Positions 51,090 to 58,388 of a DNA stretch of 64,000 bases are shown in pieces. The notes beneath the pieces were generated by a model. That model was not told the DNA's origin. It did no database searches and saw nothing but the letters and a program-made list of their open reading frames with translations. The DNA is from Microcaldota archaeon (GTDB lineage Archaea > Micrarchaeota > Micrarchaeia > Micrarchaeales > Micrarchaeaceae), in contig JAKATK010000006.1 in assembly GCA_021827995.1 (NCBI GenBank), positions 1 to 64,000 of the forward strand, read 5' to 3'. The first letter of the stretch is position 1. Every line of letters starts with the position of its first letter. Both the position numbers and the translations under genes were made by a program.

Positions 51090-51760
51090 CGCGGCGCTGC
51101 AGGGCTCTCGGCTGCGCGCTCTGTCTGGACCTGTTGCTTCGGCCTGCCAGCCTTGAGCGCGGCGACGAATTCCTCCATCGTCGTCTTGTTGGCCAGCTCC
51201 CCTGGCTTGTTGAGCCTGTCTTCCAGGAGCACGTTGTAGCTCATGCCGGTCTTGGCGTCTATGGCTATGTGCCTCACGTCAGTGCCGAAGAGGTCCACCT
51301 CGTTCAATATGATGCCGTTGGCCTTCAGGAAGTCCATTATCCTGACAAGCACTGATGCGTCCTGGCCGTTCTGCATGCCTATTATGCGCGCCTCGAAGTG
51401 CCTGTTCTTCGGGTCCCTGAACTTGCTCAGGAACGCGGCGCAGTGCGCCTCCATGCCAGGCCAGTCGAAGAACCTGCACGCGAAGAGCGAGTGGGTGCTC
51501 ACCTCGTATATGCTGAGCATCATGTCGTATGTCATGCCGACCTGCGCCACGTACTTGACTCCGTAGTAGCCATCGTCCTTGTACAGCGCCTCGCCGAAGC
51601 CGCCAATCTCGTTGAAGAGCGTGGCCCCTTTGACGTCAAGCTTCGCCTTCGACACGTGGTTCCTCTTCAGCCTCAGGTAGTCCTTGAATGTGAGGAAGTA
51701 CTGCTGGGAACCGAAGCCCGACGCAGCCATATCGGCACGCAACCTTGACTCGAAGCTCAT
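51086..51760 (-). CDS. Hypothetical protein, 224 aa
   Basis: 224 residues, soluble, alpha/beta (GATLFNEIGGFGEALYKDDGYYGVKYVAQVG, then SLFACRFFDWPGMEAHCAAFL). The last ~20 residues are low complexity (PKQQVQTERAAESPA). I do not recognise the family. A TATTTAAAT box centred 23.5 bases from the ATG indicates a leaderless start. It is divergent from rpoD. Confidence 0.6.
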   Translation of the reverse strand: MSFESRLRADMAASGFGSQQYFLTFKDYLRLKRNHVSKAKLDVKGATLFNEIGGFGEALYKDDGYYGVKYVAQVGMTYDMMLSIYEVSTHSLFACRFFDWPGMEAHCAAFLSKFRDPKNRHFEARIIGMQNGQDASVLVRIMDFLKANGIILNEVDLFGTDVRHIAIDAKTGMSYNVLLEDRLNKPGELANKTTMEEFVAALKAGRPKQQVQTERAAESPAAPR

Positions 51761-51851
51761 GCAACCAACACGAATACGTATTTAAATGTTGACGCGAGAG
51801 ATATCGGTGCTGTCACTGGAAGCATTGCCGCGCCAGAGACTATTTAACTGA

Positions 51852-51864
51852 AATAAATATAAAT
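51852..51864 (+). promoter_or_regulatory. TATA region of the rpoD-ribosomal operon
   Basis: The AT-rich stretch AATAAATATAAAT lies 36-48 bases before the rpoD ATG. A transcript starting ~25 bases after it would carry a short leader. It is the only candidate upstream of the operon other than CTATTTAACT a few bases further up. Confidence 0.45.
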
Positions 51865-51899
51865 GGTGGCTCTTCCGGGTGACACGCGGGCGTGTTCGC

Positions 51900-52475
51900 A
51901 TGAAGATAGAGATTGTAGAGGAGAACGAGAATTCGATGAGGTTCAGCCTGAGCGGTGCGACCAGCTCTTATGCGAATACGCTGCGCCGCATCGCGATAAA
52001 CTCGGTGAAGACCTTCGCGATCGACCGTGTAACCGTGTACGAGAACGGCAGCGCCATGTTCGACGAGTACATAGCGCACAGGATAGGGCTTGTGCCGATA
52101 CACACGCCAACCAAGGGCTACGACGAGAAGGACGAGGTGCTATTCACGCTTGAGGCAGAGGGGCCGAAGACGGTATACTCGAGTGATCTCGCGTGTTCGG
52201 ACAAGGAGGTCAGGGTAGCGAACGGCCAGATACCATTGATAAAGCTCGCAGAGGGCCAGAAGGTCAGGCTGGAGGGCAAGGCGGTCATGGGGACTGCGCT
52301 GAGGCACGCGAAGTTCCAGCCCGGGCTGGTCACGTACGATACCAATGACAACAGCACATACGCGTTCTACGTCGAGTCGTTCGGCCAGATGCAGCCAAGG
52401 GCAATCATTAATAAGGCTTTTGAAGCAATAAAGGACGAGATTGATGACGTCGAGAAGGCTGTCAAGAAGCTTTGA
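51900..52475 (+). CDS. rpoD: DNA-directed RNA polymerase subunit D
   Basis: 191 residues (alpha-like dimerisation subunit). MKIEIVEENENSMRFSLSG, SYANTLRRIAINSVKTFAID and AHRIGLVPIHTPT match the family. The insertion between them lacks ferredoxin-type cysteine clusters, so this is the short form without an Fe-S domain. It pairs with subunit L to nucleate polymerase assembly. It is the first gene of the transcription/translation operon. Confidence 0.94.
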   Translation: MKIEIVEENENSMRFSLSGATSSYANTLRRIAINSVKTFAIDRVTVYENGSAMFDEYIAHRIGLVPIHTPTKGYDEKDEVLFTLEAEGPKTVYSSDLACSDKEVRVANGQIPLIKLAEGQKVRLEGKAVMGTALRHAKFQPGLVTYDTNDNSTYAFYVESFGQMQPRAIINKAFEAIKDEIDDVEKAVKKL

Positions 52476-52482
52476 TGCTGGC

Positions 52483-52569
52483 GCAGGGGTGGCGGAGCCT
52501 GGCCAAACGCGCTGGCTCGAGGGGTCAGTAGCTTTAGAGCTTGCGTGAGTTCAAATCTCACCCCCTGCA
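52483..52569 (+). tRNA. tRNA-Leu (GAG anticodon)
   Basis: An 87-nt class II tRNA between rpoD and rpl18e. The acceptor is GCAGGGG/CCCCTGC with discriminator A, the anticodon stem CTGGC/GTCAG has loop TCGAGGG, the long variable arm is AGCTTTAGAGCT, and the T-arm is GTGAG/CTCAC with loop TTCAAAT. Discriminator A and the variable arm say leucine rather than serine. The base before the anticodon is C, where U33 is nearly universal. CCA is not encoded. Confidence 0.88.
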
Positions 52570-52578
52570 CGTGATTAT

Positions 52579-52926
52579 ATGGTAAACAAGGAAAACGCCG
52601 ATGTCAGGCTGTGGCTTGCCGTGCTCAGCGAGGCCACCAAGGGAGGGCACCACCCGGCGTTATGGCTCAAGGTGAGCAGGGAGGTATCTGCACCGACGAG
52701 GTACAGGCCGGAGGTAGACCTGGGCAAGCTCGACAGGCTCACTAAGGAGGGCGAGAACATCGTCGTGCCCGGCAAGGTGCTTTCTGGCGGAAGGCTCGGC
52801 CACAAGATAAGCATAGCTGCCGTCGGCTTCTCGGAGGCCGCGCGCAGCTCCCTGCTCAGCTCTGGCTGCAGCATACTGAGCATAAACGAGATGGTCGGCG
52901 CGGAGCAGGTCAGGGTGATAATATGA
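52579..52926 (+). CDS. rpl18e: Large subunit ribosomal protein L18e (eL18)
   Basis: 115 residues. WLAVLSEATKGGHHPALWLKVSREV and IVVPGKVLSGGRLGHKISIAAVGFSEAA are the family hallmarks. It begins nine bases after the tRNA-Leu gene and overlaps rpl13 by four bases, as in other archaeal operons of this order. Confidence 0.93.
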   Translation: MVNKENADVRLWLAVLSEATKGGHHPALWLKVSREVSAPTRYRPEVDLGKLDRLTKEGENIVVPGKVLSGGRLGHKISIAAVGFSEAARSSLLSSGCSILSINEMVGAEQVRVII

Positions 52927-53384
52927 GCGTTATAGAGGATGCAACGGCGTACGAGGTCTTCGATGCGAGCGACAAGATACTGGGTAGGCTCTCCAGCACT
53001 GTTGCGAAGCGCCTGCTCATGGGCAAGCGCGTCGCGGTCATAAACGCAGAGCGCGCTGTCGTGAGCGGCGACAAGGCAGGCATAAGGGAACGCTACAGGG
53101 AGAGGCTCAACCTGCAGGAAAAGGAGAATCCGGAGCACTCGCCATACTGGTCGAGGCGCTCAGACCTGCTGGTCAAGCGTGTCATAAGGGGCATGCTGCC
53201 GTACCGGAAACCTAGGGGCAAGGCCGCATACCACAACCTGCGCGTATTCGCAGGCGTGCCTGACGCGTTCAGGGGCGCGCAGCCGGTCGCGCTCGAGGAG
53301 AAGGACCCGAGGAGGCTTTATGTTAAGCATATGACGGTTTCGGAGCTGTCACAGCTTCTGGGCTACGACAGGAACGCGAGGTAG
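52923..53384 (+). CDS. rpl13: Large subunit ribosomal protein L13 (uL13)
   Basis: 153 residues with DASDKILGRLSSTVAKRLL, AERAVVSGDK and VIRGMLPYRKPRGKAAYHNLRVF. It overlaps rpl18e (ATGA) and is followed by rps9 after four bases. Standard archaeal length. Confidence 0.95.
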   Translation: MSVIEDATAYEVFDASDKILGRLSSTVAKRLLMGKRVAVINAERAVVSGDKAGIRERYRERLNLQEKENPEHSPYWSRRSDLLVKRVIRGMLPYRKPRGKAAYHNLRVFAGVPDAFRGAQPVALEEKDPRRLYVKHMTVSELSQLLGYDRNAR

Positions 53385-53388
53385 TTTG

Positions 53389-53904
53389 ATGCCAACGGAG
53401 GCGGGAACACAGGTGATGGTCGAGGCGCAGAGCGCCCCAAAGGCCGAGCAGGAGGCGCAGAAGAAACCGGTAAGGAAGAAGGCGAAGAGGGGAGAGCGCA
53501 AGATTGTAGTGACGAAGAGCAAGCGGAAGGAGGCGGTGGCCCGCGCTACTGCAAGGCTAGGCGGTGGCATTATAAGGATAAACGGCAGGAACGCTGGCAC
53601 GCTCGAACCGGCGGAGTTGCGGGCAAGGGTGCTGGAGCCGGTAAACCTGTCGGACATAACCAGCGACCTGGCAGCGAAGCTCGACGTTGACGTTAATGTG
53701 AGCGGCGGAGGCGCGGTCTCGCAGGCCCAGGCGGCGAGGGGCGCCATAGCCAGGGCGATGGTTGCCTTTTCCGATACCGATACGATAAGGAAGGAGTACC
53801 TGCGCTACGATAGGGCGCTGCTCGTGGACGACCCGAGGCGTGTAGAGCCGAAGAAGTTCAAGGGGCCGAAGGCCAGGGCCAGGTTCCAGAAGTCATACAG
53901 GTGA
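53389..53904 (+). CDS. rps9: Small subunit ribosomal protein S9 (uS9)
   Basis: 171 residues. A ~35-residue Ala/Lys-rich N-terminal extension precedes the core (RKEAVARATARLGGG, AARGAIARAM), and the C-terminus GPKARARFQKSYR reaches the decoding centre, ending in the conserved YR. The ATG follows GAGGTAGTTTG, and a TTG one codon earlier is less likely. Confidence 0.94.
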   Translation: MPTEAGTQVMVEAQSAPKAEQEAQKKPVRKKAKRGERKIVVTKSKRKEAVARATARLGGGIIRINGRNAGTLEPAELRARVLEPVNLSDITSDLAAKLDVDVNVSGGGAVSQAQAARGAIARAMVAFSDTDTIRKEYLRYDRALLVDDPRRVEPKKFKGPKARARFQKSYR

Positions 53905-53908
53905 TTGC

Positions 53909-54109
53909 ATGATGATGCCAGTCAGGTGTTTCACGTGCGGCGCTGTCGTCGCGGACAAGTGGGAAGAGTATGACAAGCGCGTCAGCCAGAACCATGAGGA
54001 TCCGGGCCAGGCCATGGACAGCCTCGGCATAAAGAGGTACTGCTGCAGGCGTATGTTCATAAGCAACGTCGAGCTGATTGACGAGTTCATAAAGTTCGGT
54101 CGTAGGTAA
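53909..54109 (+). CDS. rpoN: DNA-directed RNA polymerase subunit N
   Basis: 66 residues. The zinc ligands are CFTC (C7, C10) and CCRR (C45, C46), and the pattern MPVRCFTCG is invariant in RpoN/Rpb10. Three consecutive ATGs offer alternative starts; GGTGAT precedes the first. It is followed by the interrupted tRNA-Pro and rps2. Confidence 0.94.
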   Translation: MMMPVRCFTCGAVVADKWEEYDKRVSQNHEDPGQAMDSLGIKRYCCRRMFISNVELIDEFIKFGRR

Positions 54110-54141
54110 CGTTTATTTAACTTTGGGCATGATATAAGCCG

Positions 54142-54248
54142 GGGGCCGTATGCTAGCTTGGTAGGCTTCCACCTTGGGGTGGTGGCGACCCGAGTGGGCC
54201 ATTGGCCCAGGGAATTCAAAGGCTATGCTGAAAATCTCGGCGGCCCCA
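54142..54248 (+). tRNA. tRNA-Pro (GGG anticodon) with interrupted T-loop
   Basis: The acceptor GGGGCCG pairs with CGGCCCC (54241-54247), discriminator A. The anticodon stem CCACC/GGTGG with loop TTGGGGT gives anticodon GGG. T-stem strands CCGAG and CTCGG are both intact but are separated by 41 nt instead of 7. The extra ~34 nt include a perfect hairpin TGGGCC-ATT-GGCCCA and a copy of the expected TTCAAA. If the mature loop is TTCAAAT, as in tRNA-Pro(CGG), two introns of about 20 and 14 nt would be needed. The gene ends 12 bases before rps2. Confidence 0.75.
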
Positions 54249-54260
54249 TTTGGTGCTAGA

Positions 54261-54884
54261 ATGAGCGAAGATGAAGCGCAACTGCTTGCGAACCAGAACC
54301 TGTACCTAGAGGCAGGCATACACATAGCGACTAAGGTCAAGAGCCCGGGAATGAAGAAGTTCATATACCGGATCAGGGAGGACGGGCTGTACCTTCTGGA
54401 CCTAAAGACCATAGACGACAGGATAGCAGTAGCAGCGAAGACGATAGCCAGGTACAAACCGGAGGAGGTGGTGGTAACGGCCTCTAGGGTCTATGCCATA
54501 GCCGCTGCTGAGAAGTTCGCCGAGATAATAGGCGCTAAGTTCATACGGGGCAGGGTCACGCCAGGCATATTCACGAATCCGAACAGGAAGGACTTCACGG
54601 AGCCGAAGCTGATAGTCATAAGCGACACGAGGAACGAGAGGCAGGCAGTCAAGGAAGCGAGCTCGGTCAACATGCCCATAATTGCGCTCAGCGACACAGA
54701 CAACTCTACTAAGTTCGTCGACCTGATCATACCGGCGAACAACCGCGGCAGGAGGTCGCTGGCCTTCGTGTACTACCTGCTAGCGCGGGAGGTCCTCATT
54801 GCGCGCAACGCGATAAAGGCGCCGGAGGAGTTCCAGCACCAGCTGGACGAGTTCGAGGCGAAGATAGAGCTGCAGCGGGCCTGA
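54261..54884 (+). CDS. rps2: Small subunit ribosomal protein S2 (uS2)
   Basis: 207 residues from the ATG that follows GGTG by five bases. The core is GIHIATKVKSPGMKKFIYRIREDGLYLLDL, VVVTASRVYA and FIRGRVTPGIFTNP. An in-frame ATG at 54225 would add 12 residues, but those codons are the 3' part of the tRNA-Pro gene, so the downstream start is preferred. The C-terminus EFEAKIELQRA is typical. Confidence 0.93.
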   Translation: MSEDEAQLLANQNLYLEAGIHIATKVKSPGMKKFIYRIREDGLYLLDLKTIDDRIAVAAKTIARYKPEEVVVTASRVYAIAAAEKFAEIIGAKFIRGRVTPGIFTNPNRKDFTEPKLIVISDTRNERQAVKEASSVNMPIIALSDTDNSTKFVDLIIPANNRGRRSLAFVYYLLAREVLIARNAIKAPEEFQHQLDEFEAKIELQRA

Positions 54885-54885
54885 G

Positions 54886-55596
54886 TCACCTGACGGTGTC
54901 GTACTCGCTGTAGGGCTTTCCGGTCAGGTGTATCCTGAGCGTGTTCTTCACGCGGTACGCCACGTACCTACGCACGCCCCACTTGGCGACGCGCCTAGCG
55001 CTCGTCTTGACCCTGGCGCCGCTCACGTAGACGAACCTGCCATGCGCGCGCAGCCTGCCGGACAGGTCGTGGCCCTCGTATGTCAGGAGCTTCTCGTCGA
55101 ACCCGTGCACCCTGTCGAATGCGTCCTTCCTGACCGCGAAGTTGCAGGAGCTTATCGCTGGCCGTTTAAGCATCAACGATAGCTTCGTCATGTACACAGC
55201 TTCTATGGTGTATGCAAACCTGACGAAACCGCTCGTGTGCTCCAGTGGCTCGAGAGGCCCAGTGGCCGCAACAACCGAGCAATCTGAAAACGCATCGTTG
55301 TAGTCGCGAAGCAAATCCTTGGACGGCACGGTGTCGGCATCGAGGAATAGCACTATGCGCCCCTTAGCAAGATTCGCGCCGGTGTTCCTAGCAATTGACA
55401 TCCCGCGCTTTCTCTGCACGACGACCTTGGCGTACTTGCCGGCTATCTCCCTTGTATGGTCATTGCTGCCACCATCGACCACGATGGTCTCGAAATCCTT
55501 GAACGACTGCTCCCTAAGCGCGCCTAGTACCTTGGCTATGTAATGCTCCTCGTTAAGGGCGGGAATCACTACGCTTATAGCCGGATTTCTGCTCAT
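54886..55596 (-). CDS. GT2 glycosyltransferase
   Basis: 236 residues. The GT-A core has ISVVIPALNEEHYIAKVL, ETIVVDGGSNDHT, LFLDADTVPS and a GFDEKLLTYEGHDLSGR acceptor loop. It is likely a surface-sugar transferase. It is translationally coupled to the membrane GT39-like gene (ATGA overlap), suggesting a glycan-building pair. It is convergent with rps2, one base apart. Confidence 0.88.
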   Translation of the reverse strand: MSRNPAISVVIPALNEEHYIAKVLGALREQSFKDFETIVVDGGSNDHTREIAGKYAKVVVQRKRGMSIARNTGANLAKGRIVLFLDADTVPSKDLLRDYNDAFSDCSVVAATGPLEPLEHTSGFVRFAYTIEAVYMTKLSLMLKRPAISSCNFAVRKDAFDRVHGFDEKLLTYEGHDLSGRLRAHGRFVYVSGARVKTSARRVAKWGVRRYVAYRVKNTLRIHLTGKPYSEYDTVR

Positions 55597-57374
55597 TGCA
55601 CAACCTTCTGGCCACCTTCGCCATAGGCTGTCCGATTGTAGGACGGGACATAATAAAGCTTCGCGCTCAGGTATGGCTCCGCTACGGTTATATACTGCGG
55701 GTAGCTCGTATTGATCGGGTCTAGCACCAAGCGCCACGATGGGCAGTAATTTTCCGGGTTTGGAGTGTAATCCAGATTGGATACCTGCATAGATTCCGGT
55801 ATTATTATGTAAGAGTCTTGGGTTATATTGCTGCAGTTTTCTATGGCGTCATACGCAGCAAAACGCGTATAATTATCGTAGTGCATGTACAGCATTACGG
55901 GGAAGCCGTTGTAGAAGTATATCTTTGTGCTGTTCGGCAGTATGCTCAGATAATTGGATATGTTTACCACGTAGTATTTCGCGTACGCGAACATGTTGTA
56001 CCATACAAGTCCGGGCAGTATGGCCGTTGAAACCAAGAAAAGCAGGCCGGCAACGGATATGATGACACCGCCTATCCGCCTTATCTTGGATATGCGCCTT
56101 TTCTTGGTACGCCCTTTTTCTATGGCCTTGAGCGCAGCTATTGCTATCGTGAGGACCATGGGCGCGGCTATGATCAGCAGGTACCTGTCGTTTTTCGGCC
56201 CTAGAATGTACTGAAATGGGCTGAATCGCAGGCTGCCGGGTCCGAATTCGAACAACAGCAGCGGCACAAAAAACCAGAAAAGTACGTAAAACGTTTTCTT
56301 GTCTCTCTTTAGGAGTAGGTATGCGGCGGCCACGACGAATATGTAATAGTAGAACCCGACCTCATTGTAGTTTATTACGTATACCTGGCTCCATATACTC
56401 CACGGGTTAAAATTTCCCTGTTCGATCGCCGACACGACTATGTGGTAGACATTGTACGGGAACATAATCCCTGGCAATATGTTGAGTGTGTTGCCCCATC
56501 CGTTTACCAGAACGGGATTATACGTTGAGGCTACCTCCGTGGTTAATGTTATTATTGGATTCCCGCTAGAAGCGTAATTAATTCCCATCGCGACAAGAGC
56601 CGCCAAGACTAAGCCGTACAGCAGATACGCAGTAGTTCTATTTGCAGGAATGCCGCGCGTGATGAGCTCGAAGAGCAGGTATATTACAGCACACACCCCG
56701 ATGAACAGGCCGTACGGGGTAACAATCGGCAACGTAACCAACGTAGCACCCGAAATTAGGTACCACGCATTCGAATTCCTTTTTTTTGCCAGCAATAGGG
56801 CGAGAATCAGGAAGGAGGTGAACAGCATCAATTCGGTGTCGTCGTTGACCGTTGTCGCGTATTTGTTTATTAACGGGAAGAAGGTTAACAACGCTGCGCC
56901 CAAAAGGCCGGCATTTTCATTGTAAACCTCCTTGCCGATAAAAAATGTTATCGCAACCGTTAGGAGATACGAAAGCATGGACCACGCTGAACTCGAAAGC
57001 GGTGTTATCCCGAATGCGGCATAAAAAAGCGCGATGGGCGCGAAAGTCAGGAGCCTCACGCTCGCATCGTATTGGCTCTCCGCAAACGCTCCGTGGTAAA
57101 CCTCGTAGGCCAACCATGTGTACGCATAATCGTCGCTATAGTTGGACGGACCGATAAAGAATATGAGGGAGTAAGAAAGCGCATAAAGCAGTATGACGAC
57201 CAGGAGCAGCATTTTGTAATTGACGCGCTTGCTGCGCAGTGTCTTACCCATTTTTTTTGAAGTGGTCGTGTCATGGTCTGTTCTTTGCGATGCTGCGGTG
57301 CTCTTTTGGGCGCGAGAATGGCTTTCGCCGAACCCTAGTTTTCGCCGGTATTTATTCGACATGCTTCTGGGCAT
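55593..57374 (-). CDS. GT39/ArnT-like membrane glycosyltransferase
   Basis: 593 residues. A basic ~50-residue cytosolic N-terminus is followed by about 11-13 spans. The first loop NYSDDYAYTWLAYEVYHG carries the DD-type acidic motif of polyprenyl-phosphate-sugar transferases, which move sugars onto acceptors on the outer face. The C-terminal ~150 residues are extracytoplasmic with many N-x-S/T sites. A TATA-rich segment (TTAAATATTATAAA) lies ~28 bases upstream. A closer second ATG four codons on is possible. Confidence 0.75.
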   Translation of the reverse strand: MPRSMSNKYRRKLGFGESHSRAQKSTAASQRTDHDTTTSKKMGKTLRSKRVNYKMLLLVVILLYALSYSLIFFIGPSNYSDDYAYTWLAYEVYHGAFAESQYDASVRLLTFAPIALFYAAFGITPLSSSAWSMLSYLLTVAITFFIGKEVYNENAGLLGAALLTFFPLINKYATTVNDDTELMLFTSFLILALLLAKKRNSNAWYLISGATLVTLPIVTPYGLFIGVCAVIYLLFELITRGIPANRTTAYLLYGLVLAALVAMGINYASSGNPIITLTTEVASTYNPVLVNGWGNTLNILPGIMFPYNVYHIVVSAIEQGNFNPWSIWSQVYVINYNEVGFYYYIFVVAAAYLLLKRDKKTFYVLFWFFVPLLLFEFGPGSLRFSPFQYILGPKNDRYLLIIAAPMVLTIAIAALKAIEKGRTKKRRISKIRRIGGVIISVAGLLFLVSTAILPGLVWYNMFAYAKYYVVNISNYLSILPNSTKIYFYNGFPVMLYMHYDNYTRFAAYDAIENCSNITQDSYIIIPESMQVSNLDYTPNPENYCPSWRLVLDPINTSYPQYITVAEPYLSAKLYYVPSYNRTAYGEGGQKVVQ

Positions 57375-57486
57375 TGCGCATTTATTTGGTTCGAACCTTT
57401 ATAATATTTAACTGTGAATTGCCACCGCTACACGTAGCCGTAACGGTTTTGTCTTCTAGGAATAGCACTCGATGATGTTTGCCGTT

Positions 57487-58098
57487 TTATGGCGAGGGCC
57501 TGGCCACAAGAAGATAGAATATCACAAAGTTTTCCTTAAAGGTATCATATTTTGTAATGCTGAATTTCCCGTCAAGCGCAGCCTGAAGCTGGCTCTTTGT
57601 GCGTAGGAAATGACCCTGGTCGTTCTCAATCTGGAGCTTGCCGATGAAAGTTTTTTGCTCGCTGGCTGGGACCGGCTCCATCATCACCAAACTGCCGTCG
57701 CCCGTTAGCAGGTTATTTTTTATTGCCAACAAAATTTTTTCTAGAAGTTCCGGGTCGATGTGGTGCGCACTACCTATCATCAATACCCAATCGTATCTTC
57801 CGGTAACATCGGTTACGTCGCGTATGGCTGAAAAATTGTATCCTGGGTGCATGGTTTTGGCCTGGTCTATGCTCAGCCGGTCAATGTCTACGCCGGTATA
57901 CGAAGGCTTTGGGAAAATTTCCGAAAACTCGCCAGTGCCGCAACCGAAATCCAGAATCGATTTGGGCGATTGGTCTATGGCTTCTAGAAGCATCTTTTTC
58001 TCCTTTTTCATGCCGCCCTGAAGAAAGCGCCGTAGGGCGTCCCTTCTGCTTGGATTAGAAATGATAGGCCCAAGAAGGTTGAGCAGTTTAGTTTGCAT
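57487..58098 (-). CDS. Class I SAM-dependent methyltransferase
   Basis: 203 residues. Motif I ILDFGCGTGEFSE (~47-59), then VDIDRLSIDQAK and the WVLMIGSAHHIDPELLEKIL acceptor region. The substrate is unknown; adjacency to surface glycosyltransferases suggests a glycan or lipid methylase. It is somewhat AT-richer than the core genes, like the upstream transferase. Confidence 0.82.
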   Translation of the reverse strand: MQTKLLNLLGPIISNPSRRDALRRFLQGGMKKEKKMLLEAIDQSPKSILDFGCGTGEFSEIFPKPSYTGVDIDRLSIDQAKTMHPGYNFSAIRDVTDVTGRYDWVLMIGSAHHIDPELLEKILLAIKNNLLTGDGSLVMMEPVPASEQKTFIGKLQIENDQGHFLRTKSQLQAALDGKFSITKYDTFKENFVIFYLLVARPSP

Positions 58099-58388
58099 GA
58101 ATTCACGCTATGGATTTAATAAAAAATTTGTGCGGGCGGCAGTAATCTGGAACATCATTATCGCGATTATTTGGGGCACAATACTTAAAGCACACGGCAC
58201 TTGGGAACCGCCATCAGGCCGCTAGCGGTGGAAAGGCACACGACATTCCAATGCTCACACACGCGCTGAATTATTATAGCATATACAATAATAGACTTTG
58301 GCAAAACGCGGACATGCAGATTTTATCAATCGCTTCAGGTAGCACAATTAATAGTAAGTTCTTTATCGGTTGCTAGAGATTCGTCTGC
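58099..58388. other. 290-base gap before the XPD gene
   Basis: Divergent intergenic region. It holds AT-rich promoter-like sequence (TTTAATAAAAAATTT near 58114 for the minus-strand gene, TTCTTTATCG near 58359 for the plus-strand gene) and a weak stem ACCGC/GCGGT near 58208-58230. No gene, tRNA or repeat was recognised. Confidence 0.4.

Noticed and set aside
54114-54224. Treating 54142-54248 as untranslated leader of S2 only
   Set aside because: The tRNA-Pro stems match the other tRNA-Pro too exactly to be chance.
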